This document shows, one piece after another, positions 42,961 to 54,970 of a stretch of DNA of 64,000 nt (position 1 is its first letter; every line of letters starts with the position of its first letter). The stretch spans positions 12,957,205 to 13,021,204 of the forward strand of contig JABAKD010000005.1 in the NCBI GenBank assembly GCA_012845835.1. Direction: 5' to 3'. The translations under genes were made by a program, and so were the position numbers. Origin of the DNA: Undaria pinnatifida (Eukaryota; Sar; Phaeophyceae; Laminariales; Alariaceae). The notes beneath the pieces were generated by a model. That model made no database searches. It saw nothing but the letters and a program-made list of their open reading frames with translations, and was not told the DNA's origin.

Positions 42961-44032
42961 CATTAATAGCCACACACATCGCCGAACTCTATGTTGAACT
43001 CCTTCAATTCGTAACTACTGTAGTGTGGCGTCATTTCGCCGTTGTATGTAGAAAGAAGACCACGTTATTGAGGACGAGTTGCATGAAATTAGAGTTGACG
43101 AATTTTGCTGTCGTAAAAAGGCCGCGCAATCGGGGGGGGGAGGGGAATACTTGGAAATAGTGTGCCTGGTACGTGCCATTTCTGCAGCCGTAAAAAAGTT
43201 ACAAAACACGTTTTGGGGAAGAATCTACTTGGAATTAGTGTGGGGTTACTTTTTCAAGTTGTGAAAGGTCACCTTATTGAGTGAAAATACTTTTAGTTCG
43301 TGTGGGGTAATTCGGCAGTCGTGAAGTGCCACGTAATGGGGCAAAAACTACTTGGACTTAGTGAGGGGTCATTCTCGCGGTTGTCAACAGCCACGTTATT
43401 TACGGCAACCTACTTGGAACGAGGGTGAGGTAAAACTGTATTCACAGTAAAATACCACGTTATTGGGATAAACTATTCGGAATATGTGTGGGGTCGTTTT
43501 TGCGGCCGTGAAATGCCACCTTATTGAGTAAAAACTACTATTAGTTAGTGAGGGGTCATTTTTTCAGCCGTAAAATGCCACGTTAAGGGGTAAAAACTAC
43601 TTAGATTCAGTGAGGGGTGTGGACAGTGGAGCACCAGAGAGTGTAGTGTTGTTGGTAAGACACGATAGTTGATCTTGGTGGTGATTGACTGTTGAGGATC
43701 TAATGTGGTGTGTGAACGTTATCTAGATCTGAAGACAACTACTGTGTGAGGAAGTAGACTAAAAATGTTGAACAACAAATGCTACTCGAGTTATTTCCTT
43801 CTAAACTCGTTTTTCCACCACATTCTCCCCCACTAAACCTGACATATTTCCCAGATTATGTCAGGAACCCCGATGAGGTACCCAGTATCCAATGCGACTT
43901 TTTCGGGATTGGAGTGACTTGCAATGATCCTATACATTGCTCTCATCGTTGTTTTTAAATGGTTGAGTTTTACAGGTTCTTGAACGTGAGAAAATCCCTT
44001 TTTTTTTTTTCTTTTTTTTTTTTCTGTGCCCT

Positions 44033-44107
44033 GTGCCTGGGAAAGACGGTGAGAATCGAACCAGCGACCTCACTGTTCATAATCTCACATCCTGTCTGCG
44101 ACGCCAT
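44033..44107 (-). other. tRNA-like segment followed by A-rich tail
   Basis: The minus strand reads TGGCGTCGCAGACAGG (A-box-like) and, 30 or so bases on, CTGGTTCGATTCTC (B-box match). It then reads GTCTTTCCCAGGCACAGGG and a 20-odd base A-rich run (about 44000-44022 on the plus strand as T). Stems do not pair well, so a working tRNA is unlikely. It may be a SINE-like insert. Alternatively TGGCGTCGCAGACAGG directly after the CACA end of the 71-bp repeat could act as a primer-binding site. Confidence 0.45.
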
Positions 44108-44178
44108 TGTGAGGAAGTAGACTAAAAATGTTGAACAACAAATGCTACTCGAGTTATTTCCTTTTAAACTCGTTTTTC

Positions 44179-44707
44179 GAGACGAAATAGTACGTGCACG
44201 AGGAGTTTGCTGACTCGTAGTTGCTGGCGACCCGCTACCGCCGTGTTGCATGTCTGTACTGGTACGACGTGAGGCAACACTGCCATCATGACTGTGAGGT
44301 ACGTAACGTGGCGACGACATGTTCATACTCAAAGCAGTATCCGACGGAGCAAGAGAAGGAGTAGGCGACGAGGCAGCACTAGACGGTGAAACATCATTTT
44401 GTATCATCATGCTACTCGTTGCTTCTTGGTCAGATGCGCTACTCGGTTCATGTCGACGATAAAGCTCACGGCTCTCAACCCCAGCGACCGTTTTATCTGT
44501 AGGCTTAGTCGGGCTACCACGGGTACTCCCACCCGATGAACCAGGGTCAACCCCCTGAGAACGCCCGACAGCGTCGCGCGCCTGCGCACGCGCCGCCCTA
44601 CTTTGAGACCTCGTCCGAGGAACGCTAACGGACAGGTCTACCCCCTGCCGATGAGCATCCCTCCCCTTCCCCAAACTCTGCTTACCCATTTTGTTGGCAG
44701 AAGACAT
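44179..44707 (-). CDS. Gag-like basic, Ser-rich ORF of the nested element
   Basis: From ATG at 44707 it reads MSSANKMGKQSLGKGRDAHR, then VPRTRSQSRAARAQARDAVG, a Ser/Pro/Thr-rich middle (SSAASSPTPSLAPSDTALSM) and RTISSRKTSLKG. It is strongly basic at the start and disordered throughout, as at Gag N termini, but lacks a zinc knuckle. The open frame runs on to 43970 through the 71-bp repeat and a tRNA-like segment, which is read-through and not part of the protein family. It is probably a truncated Gag; a domain search could overturn this. Confidence 0.5.
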
Positions 44708-47700
44708 ATTTTCCCGATGAACCTAGAAGGACACAGAACTGCTCGACGACGCCGCTGAAAGGGGATGGAGTCTAGCTGAGTCCTTCATTGATGCTGAAGT
44801 GTAAACTGGTTGCTGATGTTCGTGGTGTCGGTACAGTGGCTCAAGATCAAGGAAAAATTACTTTTATTAGTGTCTCTGCAGAAATGGTTGAGAGCAGGGA
44901 AGTGACGAGACTGATCCGATGTGGCTCGTTTTCCTTGCTCATTTTGCTCCAAATTGCTACATAACTCTTCCTATTTTCAACAACACAAAGCAGTACTTCA
45001 ACAGTACCTGTAGGAAAAACAGGCTCTCCTCAGATAACTGTTACTTAACGCCTACATAGACTACCTTCACTAGCAAAGACTCACTTCTTCTCAAGCTTCC
45101 CGTGACTCCTCTGTCCTTGCTCTGTCTAGCCTTGCTACTTTCGTCTCCAACTGACACTTGTCTTTCCTCTCTTTGAGATTATCCTATTTTCTCCGTGCAA
45201 TAACCCATGAAAATGTCACCAAACTACTGAGTTTTAGTGTACATTTTCCCGTTCGTTCCTCTCAGTTCATAATTAATCTCTTCCTGCCTTAATTCAGTAA
45301 AACCTGTCATTCCTCATGAACTAAATTCCGTCATAATACAACTGAACAAAGAGGATAGCCGGAATTCTTGCTCATGAAGAAATTGCATTTTCCCTAATCA
45401 AACATCCAATTATTCTAAATTGAAACCTTCTGTCTGCAGTCTCATCGCAAATGAACCTTTTTCTATACTAATTCCTAGTAAATTTCCAATCTCACCACAA
45501 CTGTAGTAGGGGTTTCTACTCATCCTCTTCTGGATTCTGATATAGGGATTCGGGGATGAAGTTAAGATCGCTTGCTTTCTTGTGTTCGGAGCTAATACAA
45601 CAACTTCTCTCTCCTTTTTTAGCACCTGAATGGTGCTGACCAGCCCCCCCTCAGGCCAAGGGGGGATACTTTCTGGTCAGTAGACCTTGCCTAGCTTAGG
45701 CGTGTCTACAATTATCGATAATTCAGGTTGAACACACCGACGTTGGTCAGGGATTTTTTCTGGGGGCATTGTGGACAGTGGAGCACCAGAGAGTGTAGTG
45801 TTGTTGGTAAGACACGATAGTTGATCTTGGTGGTGATTGACTGTTGAGGATCTAATGTGGTGTGTGAACGTTATCTAGATCTGAAGACAACTACTGTAGT
45901 AGGGGTTTCTACTTATCCTCTTCTGGATTCTGATGTAGGGATTCGGGGATGAAGTCAAGATCGCTTGCTTTCTTGTGTTCGGAGCTAATACAACAACTTC
46001 TCTCTCCTTTCTTAGCACCTGAATGGTGCTGACCAGCCCCCCCTCAGGCCAAGGGGGGATACTTTCTGGTCAGTAGACCTTGCCTAGCTTAGGCGTGTCT
46101 ACAGGGGGCATTCTTGCAGTCGTAAACGGCCGCGTTGTTTTGGGCACACTACTTTGAATGAGTGTGGGGTCGTTTTTGCAGTATTAATAGTACAAGTCCA
46201 CATTATTGGGACAAACTTTTCAAAATTAGTGTGGGGTCATTTTTGCAGCAGTGAAAGGCCACGCTATGGTGCAAAAACATCTGGGAAATAGAGAGGGGGC
46301 ATTGTTGTAGTCGCAAACTGCCACGTTGTTTAAACTACTTGGCATGCGTGCGGGGTCATTTTTGGGGTCGTAAAAGGCCACTCTTAGGGGAGAAAACTAG
46401 TTGGAATGAGTGGGGGGTCATTCTCGCAGGCGTGAAACGCCACCTTATTGAGTGAAACCTACCTTTAGTTACTGTAGGGGGTCATTTTGGCGGTCGTGAA
46501 ATGCCATGTCATGGGGTATAAGCTGCGTGGAAAGAGTGAGGGGGCATTGTTGTAGCGGTAAAAGGCCGCGATGTTTACGGCGAACCACTTGGAATGAGCG
46601 TGGGATCGTTTTCGCAGTCGAAAAATGCCACATTGTGGAGCAAAAACTACTTGAAATAGTGGGGGAAATGCCGCAATGTGGAGCAAAAACTACTTGAAAT
46701 AGTGGGGGCATTGTTGCAGTGGTAAAAGGCCAAGTTATTTACGGCAAACCACTTGGAACGACCGTGAGATCGTTTTTGCAGTCGAAAAATGCCGCGTTAT
46801 GGGGTGAAAGCTGCTTGGAATAAACGAGGCGACACCCTCGCAGGACTTTATAAAGGCCACGCTATTGGGAACACACGTGGACTTGAGGTGGGATTATTTT
46901 TGCAGTCGAACAAAACCACGCTTTCGAGGAAAAACTGCTTGGCATAACGTATTGGGGGGTCGTTTTCGCAGTCGTAGAAAGCTTCGGTTTTGGGGGAGAA
47001 ATATTTGGAAGTAGTGTAAGGTCATTTTGCAAGTCGTGTAAGGCCACTTTGTTGGGTAACAACTACTTGGAATCAGTGTGAGATCGCGCATGCAGTAAAA
47101 AGCCACATTAGTGGGGACAGATTACTCGGAAATAATATGGGGTCGTTTTTGCAGGTTTGAAGGCCACGCTATCGGGAACAAACTTGGAATTGGTGTGGGA
47201 TCATCTTTGCAGTCGAATAAAGCCAAGCTTTCCGGGAAAAGCTCGTGCTTGACATAAGGCAGTGAGGGGTCGTGTTCGCAGTCGTAGAAAGCCACGCTTT
47301 TGGGGAAACACTACATGGGGTTATTCTGGGTTCATTTGGGCAGTCGTGAAAGGCCAAGTTATTGGGTAAAAACTACTTGGAATCAGTGCGGGACACATAC
47401 TATGGAAGGGGTGCGTCATTTTCTTTCCGGGGTTCCTCCGTCGAGGAGCTCTATACCCGACCCTGGTACTGAATTTGAGAAAAATACAAGCGCCACCCGA
47501 TGAACATTCACTCCCACGGCCTAGGTATGCAGCAAAACATATTGAAAAACAAGGATGTGGAATTCCGACGACTTTGGGTTAACCCTTTTAGCACCGCAGT
47601 CCCGACGTGGGGACAAAACACTTGGAGTTAGACTACGATAGTTCTAGGAGTCGGAAACGCGTCGTAATGCCGAAACCGTTTCAGCCAAAGAGTGCTCCCA

Positions 47701-48640
47701 ATATTGTAGCGCGCGTCGTGGGGTTATGTATGCAGCAATACGCAACATGTGGTGGAGTGGAGAAAAACTACTTGTAGCAAGTGTAGGGTAATTCTTTCCG
47801 TTGTAAAAGGCCATAGCTTTTGGAATAAACTACTTGGAGTTGATGTGGGATATTTTTTTCGATTGAATAAAGCCGCGCTTTCGAGGAAAGAGCTACTTGG
47901 CGTTACGTAGTGAGGGGTCGTTTAGCAGTCGTAGCAAGCCACTTTTTTCGGTTAAAGCTACTTGGAATTTGTGTAGGGTCATTTTTGCAGTCGTGAAAGG
48001 CCACGTTATTGGGTGAACGAACACGTAAACACTACTCGGAATCACTGCGTGGGGGCATGAATGCAGTAATACGCAACATGTGGTGGAGTGGAGGCACACT
48101 TACTTGTAGTTAGTGTAGGGTCATTTTTTCAATCTTTAAAGGCTACATATTTTGGAATAAACTGCTTGGAATTGATGTGGGATACTTTTCGCAGTCGGAT
48201 AAAGCAACGCTTTCGGGGAAAAGCAACTTGACATGACGTAGTGAGGGATGGTTTTAGCAGTCGTAGAAACCGTGTTTTTGGGTAAAACTGCCTGGTACTT
48301 CGAGTTAGTATAAGATCATTTTCGCAGTTGTGGGTGAAACTGCTTGGAATCAGTGTGTGGGGTCATGCATGCAGGCCACATTAGTGGGTACGAACTACCT
48401 GTACTTTAGTGTAGTCATTTTTTCAGAGGTAAAAGGTCACAGCGTTTGGGGCCAGCTGCTTGGAATTGATGTGGGATATTTTTTGTAGCTGCAAACGGCC
48501 ACATTAGAGGGATAGGATTACTTGCATTAACGTAGTGAGGGGTCGTTTTCGCAGTCGTAGAAAGCCATGTTTTTGTAGATTAACCACGCGAAATTAGTGC
48601 GGGGTCACTTTGGCAGTCTTAAAGAAGGGGTTAAGAGGTA

Positions 48641-48949
48641 GTCGCGTGCTGCACAAGTACTTTTTTTTTCTCACCGGAATGTACTCGGGCTCTTCTCTCT
48701 TCCAACGATCAATCCCACCCAAGCTCCAGGCGAATCCGGCGAAGTCTCATCCGCCTTTTTGTGTGATATGTTTCGGCGCCCAGGTGTAATTGGCAAGGGG
48801 GTAACAGTTAAGCTATTATGCTATCACGTGCGAAACAAATTGAGCACACACTGAACAGCGCGCGCCCTGGCTACGAAACACGCACACCTGGTGTGCAAAT
48901 GAGACTTTTCACACCCCCACTCTGCTCCCAATCTGTTCGTTAGGAGCGT
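48641..48949. other. No gene recognised
   Basis: Sequence between the M64 array and the tRNA-like segment, with a T run at 48660-48670. Confidence 0.35.
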
Positions 48950-49019
48950 GGCCATGGCTGGGTGGGTAGATCGTCCGCTTCTGAGCATGCCACGCGTGGG
49001 TTCGAGTCCCAGCATGGTT
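48950..49019 (+). tRNA. tRNA-like sequence (possible pseudo-tRNA or SINE head)
   Basis: The 70-nt segment has a 7-bp acceptor-type stem GGCCATG with CATGGTT (two G-U pairs), an A box TGGCTGGGTGGG and a perfect B box GGTTCGAGTCC with a T stem of about 4 bp. A loop TTCTGAG has the layout of an anticodon loop reading CTG (Gln), but its stem does not pair and the D stem is weak. So pol III promoter elements are present while a functional tRNA is doubtful. Confidence 0.45.
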
Positions 49020-50120
49020 GAATTCCTCCTGGGTTAAAAGGGGCCAAAAATATTATTGATTTCTCCAGTAGAACAGTCCTTTGCTAGGGGTTCGCCCCTG
49101 AGAGCAGTGGTAAGCTGTCGGGATTCGACGAACTTCAATAAATATACATCGAAAGCATATTTTTCGGGTTGTGCATAGAAGCCCTCCCCGTTGCGCTACT
49201 TCGGTCGCTGTGACGGAGTGGCATAGTGGATAGTGCTATAAAACCAACGCGCTCAGCACCCTGTTCCCACCCGGCCCTAAGCCCTCCAAATTGTCCTTTG
49301 GTGTATACCAATTCGCCGGCAGGGCCCACCAAGCCCCGTGGTCCCACACCGACCAGGGCCGCCAAAACCGAGGGTTTCCACCACACTGCCAAAGCAAAAA
49401 GTAATACTGTAAAAGTAGCTTTGCCTGGGTTAGGTGACCGATCGATAAATGAATGTTAGGGTCGGGGAAAGCTAATTGCGCACCGGGTGTGCAAGTATCA
49501 CTCTGCACACCCGTTAGTACACACCAGCATGGCGGTATGCAGGTGTTTTTTTAGTCTACTTTCCTAAGGAGGCATGCTTCCGTAGGGAGGCATCCTCTTT
49601 TTCTCAGGTTCCTCGCTTGAGAAGCTCTATATATTAATTACTCAACCACTGAGTTTGAGCCAAACACCGAATTTGAAAAAAAAAACGTACGCATAATCCG
49701 ATTAACAGTACCACGACTGGCTGTTCAGCTGATTGTTCGGCCCGTTCATTGGTTGGATAGTTTGGTGCTTGCTAGGAAATAAAATGACAAAACGTTAATG
49801 ATGTTCTGACACTGTTAGGTGAAGGATCCCCGACAGTCAGATTTTGTTCTGCCAAAAAAGCTACCCATATCGTAGGGCACGTCTAAGACTACTGCTTGTT
49901 GATCCTGCTGCTACTGCGACTGCTGCTACAGACGATGATGGTGCCAGTTGGTGGACATTCTCGGTTCGGTCCGCCAGAGCGTACACACGATCACACTGCT
50001 ACGTAGAACACGCGCGCACCTGGCAAATCCCGTGATTCTCCACATCGATCGGCGACGGAATATCGTTGAATTTGGGGTGGGAGTGGTACCACCCGACCAA
50101 CTGTTTCAGGGCAACCACGA
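49020..50120. other. No gene; A-box-like site at 49214
   Basis: GAGTGGCATAGTGGATAGTG at 49216 resembles an A box, with no good B box after it. 49600-49700 resembles the M64 interruption at 47420 ('gaagctctatata', 'aatccgattaacagt'). No coding signal. Confidence 0.4.
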
Positions 50121-50445
50121 TCACGATAGCGACAACAGTAGCAGTATAAGTAAAAGCAGGGTCTGCAGCAGCAGCAGTAGTAGTAGTAGTAGTAGTAGCA
50201 GCAGCAGTAGCAGTAGCAGTAGTAGTAGCAGTAGCAGTAGCAGTAGCAGTAGCAGTAGCAGTAGCAATAGCAGTAGCAGTAGCAGTAGCAGTAGCAGTAG
50301 CAGCAGCAGTAGTAGCAGTAATAGTAGTAGCAGTAGCAGCAGTATTAGTACCAGCAGCAATAATAGTAGCAGCAGGAGGAGGAAGAGTAGGAGCAGTAGT
50401 AGTAACTGCAGCAGCAGTCGTAGTCGTCGTAGTCGTCGTAAGCAT
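50121..50445. repeat. (AGC/AGT)n microsatellite
   Basis: Alternating GTA and GCA triplets run for about 320 bp. Ser-only, Ala/Thr-only and Leu-only frames are artefacts of it. Confidence 0.93.
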
Positions 50446-51850
50446 ATATAAGACTCCGGGGTAATGAGTTAAGACGAAGCTAATTCCGGAGTGGTTAGAT
50501 TCAGTAAATGTCGTCTACACGTGGACCTTGTTTACAGACTCAATGTGACCTTTTGGATGAGACATGTCGCCGATTCATTCCAGATTCGTGAAAGACATAA
50601 TGGCGCAGGGTTCTCCGATCTTACACTTGAGTCTCATTTGTGAGGTCGATTTTCTCTTAGTACGGACGCCCTAAAATCCGGTACACCACTGTAGAACCAG
50701 AGAGATGGAGGCGTCGAGAGGGATAGGAAAAGGGGACGACCCCACCTGCAAGCCGGACCTCTTGATGGCCTGGCCAGCGTTGTGGAGCGACATGAAGTTG
50801 GCCTCCACCTCCGTTTTTCCCCTGTCCCCCTTAGAGCGTTCCTCCTCCAGGCAGGGTACCGCCGCCTATGCTCGCGCCCGAACAAAAAAAAAACGCAGCC
50901 GGGGTAAGGGGGACGGGGCCAGCGTGAGTGACCGCTCTGCACCGGCCGTTTTTCGTATCGACTTCATTTTTGCGGAGGTTCGTTCTTGTACAGAAACGGT
51001 CATAAAAAAAAAACACCACAACATTTGACACGGTTCGAAAAAAAAGCGAAACACGACAAAATATGTACCCCTGGCATTTAAACTACTTTAGTTCCTGTTC
51101 GGTACTCATCACTGACCTGGATATAGAGAACCCCTTGCTCCCGATCGTAACGTCCTGCTAGCACCCCGATCACTTCGGCACTGTCCATCATGTAGGAGTG
51201 GACATCCGCAACGAACTGCACGTTCGGGTGAACCTGCCATCATCATCGCCATCAGGGTGTTTGCGGGCTCGGTCTTTGCTTCGTCGTCGATTGATTGGTT
51301 GATTGGCCATTTGGTTAGTTGATTGGGTGGTCAACCCGTTGTCTCAGCCGTTTCACGATTGGCGGACTACTACAGGAGAAGGCAGGCTGAACGAGTCAAG
51401 GCTCTCATTGGTCTGAACGATTCAACTCTCCGATTCATCTGGGCCATTCGACACTGTGACGGGTTGACAAAATAACGGGGAAGTTACCGATTCGGTAGAC
51501 AAACGAACATCTAAACAAACGAGGCTACTATGCATACAGGTTCAAGAAGGTGGGTAGAAATGCTAGAGAGACGGAAGGTGTTTACGCGTTTAGGCCAACA
51601 ACGCGGGAAAAAAAATGCGGTGTGTAGGGCTGAAGCCAGATAGTTCAGTCATCACTACGTCGCCACGCCCATCAAAGAGAATCTCCCTACCCGGCCTACT
51701 CCGGGTCGTGGAACCTCACCTTCACCGCGAATGGCTGCTTCACGTGCTCGAAGTACCCGCCGACACCGCCGTACTCCTGTCAGGGCAACAGGCATAGGTG
51801 TGGCCTTCAAACTAGTGCTGGCATCTATTTAGGCACACCGGAGCGAAGCT
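50446..51850. other. No gene recognised
   Basis: Short overlapping frames only. 51295-51330 has a small GGTTGATTGGCC/GGTTAGTTGATT repeat. Confidence 0.35.
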
Positions 51851-52290
51851 TGCAAGTGTTGAGTGTTGAGTTGAAGCCGAACCCTTGATATTGAAGTCGG
51901 AATTTTGAGTTGAACTGGATTTACTTGTTGAATTTGGAGTTCCGATTTGATTTCAAGTTGATTTTTTAGTCCATTGTTTTTTTCAAGTGTGCACTGGGGC
52001 ACCCCTGAAAAATATAACGCGACACACCGCACCCCCATGAAGTCAAAACGAAAAACAAACCAGGGCGTTGTAGTCACAGGGCGAAGTATGAAAATGCCGG
52101 GCACATTTTTTAGATCTTAATTTTCACTGGCTTTTAGCAGTGTTGTAGCCTCCTCTCCTGCCTAGCGAAAAAGGCCTCTGCGGCGCGTCATTCTTTTTCT
52201 TTATGGGCGCCCCTTACTTTGCAGTTGAACTTGAAGTTGAAGAAATTAAGCTTCAATTTAGAGGTCATGTCGAAGTCAATATCGTCGGTG
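51851..52290. repeat. TTGAAGTTGAA-type patches
   Basis: Degenerate 'gttgaagttgaa' and 'gttgagttgaa' motifs occur at 51857-51990 and 52222-52285. A/T-rich and non-coding. Confidence 0.5.
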
Positions 52291-53419
52291 CTTGGCTTTC
52301 GATCTCCCGAAGTAACAAGATCTCACGCGGTTGGGGTGGCGTTTTGGTGTAGGCGACTACGTTCGAGATGCGATGACCGCAACATGTCGAATGACCCTCC
52401 CCGCTCGTCTACACACCCCGACGCACGTAGACATCGTCGTGGAAAAAAAAACAGCTAAACAGTTGACTTAGCATGTAACCTTGTTACTGCTTCATAAATT
52501 ACCGACACTAAAAATAATGCTAGCAGTTTGCTTCCCATAATTGCTTGAGAATGAACTACATTCAAATTCCAAGTAGGTGCTCAACAGCGTCGGTGAACTT
52601 GAAAAACAGGTTAATGGACTGCAAAGCGTGGGTAAAGTTGATAATCAGGCTTATTAGACTCAAGGGCGTGGGTGCAGGTCTACGAAGCCACTGGAAACAA
52701 CCCATTCACTGCAAAATCTAAGCAGCTTGTCTCCCAAAACGTGGACGTAGTTGAAAAAAAGAAGAAGTGGAAACATTTTGGGACCAATGATAAAAACGGT
52801 AAAACACATTGCGGCATTATCGCATCGCGTGAGTGTGCTGCAAACGAGCTTTCATGCTACCCACGTGTCATGAAACTCCCTGAATTTAGGGCCGACATCA
52901 AAGTATCCAACCCAAAAAATCGTAAGAGTGCTATAACCACGGAGTACTCAGTCTTTTTAACTTTTGGTGTTCCAGGTACTCGCCACTACTCAATCATCTC
53001 AGCTCCTGGTACTCTAGGTACCTACAAGTGCTCAAGTCATTTCAGCTCTTGGTACTGTAGGTACTGAGACATTCAAAATGAGCGGTACTCGCGACTTTTT
53101 CGCTGCGTATCACTGGCTGGCCAGTAGTCACGGTGTATGTGTGCGTTGTTGGTGCACAACAGGAGATCGAACCATGATAACATTTTCACGTCCACCGCAA
53201 CAATCAAACACACATCGTCGGACCCCACACCAGGTATACGAAGCATACAGCAGTAGCAAAAGCACTATCAATAGCTCATACATATAATTGCAAAGCCTAT
53301 GTTCCCCTTTTCGATTTGCTAAGCCCCCGGGACATCAGTCAATCGATTTCGAAGGGGAAGCTCGTATTGTATTTTGTGTACGGGTTCGTAGCCGCTTTAT
53401 GTTTATATTTGGCAGAAGT
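52291..53419. other. No gene; GGTACTCTAGGTAC-type repeats 52960-53070
   Basis: Three copies of a 'ggtact..aggtac(c/t)' phrase spaced at about 45 bp lie inside a 131-codon + frame (52672-53067), which shows no family. Confidence 0.4.
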
Positions 53420-53424
53420 GCACC

Positions 53425-53856
53425 ACATATCATGGGCCGAGGCCCCGGGCCAGGCCGCGAAAACGCGTGGGCCGTCTCATGAGCAGGCTGGACGTCGTCA
53501 TCGTAGCAGCAGCAGTGCACCACATATTATGGGTCCCGGCCCGAGCCGGCCCGTTACAACACGTGGTGGGCCGCCTCATGGACTGGGTAGAGCGGCCCAT
53601 AAAAAGCCCACATATCATCGGCCGCGGCCTGGACCTACCCATCAAATTCGAGTCGATGGGCCCCGACCCGGCCAGGCCCGGCCCATCGAATTTCCAGGTC
53701 CATCAATGTTTTCAAATTCTCCGCCCAGCCCGGCCCAGCACGGCCCATCACATTTTCAAAATTCTCGGCCCGGCCCGGCCCGGCCCAGACCATGTCAATT
53801 TTCAGATCGGCCAGGCCCGGCGCGGCCCGCACAATCGGGCTTTGACAAGCCCTGAA
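53425..53856. repeat. GGCCCGGCC-rich repeat region, hAT-MITE-like end
   Basis: Repeated GGCCC and GGCCCGGCCC words occur. The right end reads CAATCGGGCTTTGACAAGCC then CTG; on the minus strand CAGGGCTTGTCAAAGCCCG resembles the 19.16-kb MITE end (CAGGGCTTTC). No matching left end was found. Pro/Arg frames are compositional. Confidence 0.55.
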
Positions 53857-54479
53857 AAATGGTAGAGGAAAAAACTGCCGGGTACATTTTTTGTGGATTG
53901 GGTTGGCCTTGGGTAATGAATTTCGTCGGTTTCAATACTATTATTGTATACTTTCCTACCCAGCCAAATTTGGTATCTCGCAAGCACCCTGTTTGCGACT
54001 GTCGTCAAGTAGGGACGCACGCTACGGTAGAGGCTCACCAATCATTTTCTGAGAGGCCGTTCACTCGAGAGGGGGCTAGCTCTACACCTCGCCCAACACG
54101 AGGTCTAACGTAACAAGGGGAAGGGCAAACCCGCGAACAATCCCACGGCCAAGGTATTACACGAAAGACAATGGAAAACACAAATGTGGGTCCAACGGGT
54201 TCACTAGTTTGCCCTTTTGGGGCCCAAAAAATGCGATTAAAAAAAACGAGATGTATGTGCGGCCTTAGCGCCCGTCTAGTGTGAGCGCGCAGCAGGACGA
54301 GTAGTATCATGCTGTTGGTATAGCGTGTCGTGCAGCTCCTTGGGTTGCAATTATTATTAACGCAAACTAACCACTCCCAGAGCCTTCAGCTCGCCGTGCT
54401 ATTTTGTTGTCGGTGCGGTCATCGTCGACAAATGTTTCGTTCATCTTTACCTTTGAAGTCCCAAAAAGGGTTAAGGAGA
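53857..54479. other. No gene recognised
   Basis: Short frames only; none is convincing. Confidence 0.35.
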
Positions 54480-54660
54480 CCCGTCAGGCAGAACCTAGTT
54501 GACGAAAAAAAAGCCACCCCTGTCGTAGCAAGCTTTCAAATATTCTCTGAAAACGTTAGTGAGGTTTATTTAACGCCTTTAGGACTGGAAACCCTTCTTG
54601 GCGACAAACTTACTTGAATTTAGTATATGGAGGGATTTTGGAGCTCTAAAGGGGCTAAGG
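54480..54660. repeat. M64 orphan units
   Basis: CTGGAAACCCTTCTTGGCGA, then 'caaacttacttgaatttagtatatggagggattttggagctctaaaggggctaa'. It matches 23735-23815 and the complement of 63790-63930. Confidence 0.8.
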
Positions 54661-54756
54661 TTTAACCCGCCTCCCACAGCAAAAACAAGTCCGAGACCAA
54701 CGCAACAGAAGGGGGGTTATGTTCGTGTTATGTTGTTCTGGAGCCATTTTTAGCAG

Positions 54757-54970
54757 TGGCTCCGAGTCATTCGCGCGAGTAACAGCCCCCCTGTTCCTTG
54801 CGGTCATAGGCTTTCGTGCTGTATTCAATTTTCAATGTGAGTCCTCAATGGGATGGTTAGCTACGCTGCCTTAAACAAATCGCCCCACGTGGTTTTGTCG
54901 GCGAGGTACAGAGTCACCCACTCGAGTATGATAGCTCAGACCCGATATCGAAAAAGGGGGTACCCGCCCA
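54757..54970 (+). repeat. Uninterrupted copy of the 19.09-kb dispersed repeat
   Basis: It follows the same block order as 19085-19510 without the 212-bp MITE, and so gives the empty-site reference. Confidence 0.7.

Larger units (their letters stand above)
43745..45499 (-). mobile_element. Second LTR-type insertion nested in the left LTR
   Basis: The insertion begins TGTGAGGAAGTAG and ends CTCACCACA (TG...CA; on the minus strand TGTGGTGAG to CTCACA). ACTG precedes it (43741-43744) and follows it (45500-45503). Joining across the duplication gives CAACTACTGTAGTAGGGG, exactly the uninterrupted right LTR. On the minus strand it has a long leader, a Gag-like frame, and at its 3' end a purine-rich 'gtgggggaga' just before TGTGGTGG (43822). 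A 71-bp segment (44108-44178) repeats the terminal 43745-43815 with about one difference. It is non-autonomous: no protease, integrase or RT was seen. Confidence 0.82.
43618..46103. mobile_element. Compact LTR pair with 59-bp interior, interrupted
   Basis: The right LTR is 45770-46103 (334 bp, TGTGGACAGTGGAGCACCAG ... GGCGTGTCTACA). The left LTR is 43618-43745 plus 45505-45710, split by a later insertion. I count about four differences between the LTRs, so it is young. Only 59 bp (45711-45769) lie between them, ending in a purine-containing 'ctgggggcat' before the right LTR. GGGG flanks both outer ends (43614-43617 and 46104-46107). Removing the element restores the M64 unit 'agtgaggggcattcttgcagtcg'. 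It is a TRIM-like or severely deleted LTR element. Confidence 0.88.
43080..48640. repeat. M64 minisatellite array 2
   Basis: Degenerate units of about 63-65 bp follow 'gccacgttattgggtaaaaactacttggaattagtgtggggtcatttttgcagtcgtaaaag'. Without the inserted elements about 3 kb remain, or roughly 45-50 units. The ACTTGGAATTAG core is shared with array 1 at 22.8 kb. Small A/T-rich interruptions occur at about 47420-47600 and 47640-47740. Frames over the array are short and not coding. Confidence 0.9.

Noticed and set aside
49948-50451. Ser-rich 167-codon frame and antisense Ala/Thr frame
   Set aside because: The (AGC/AGT)n microsatellite explains both.
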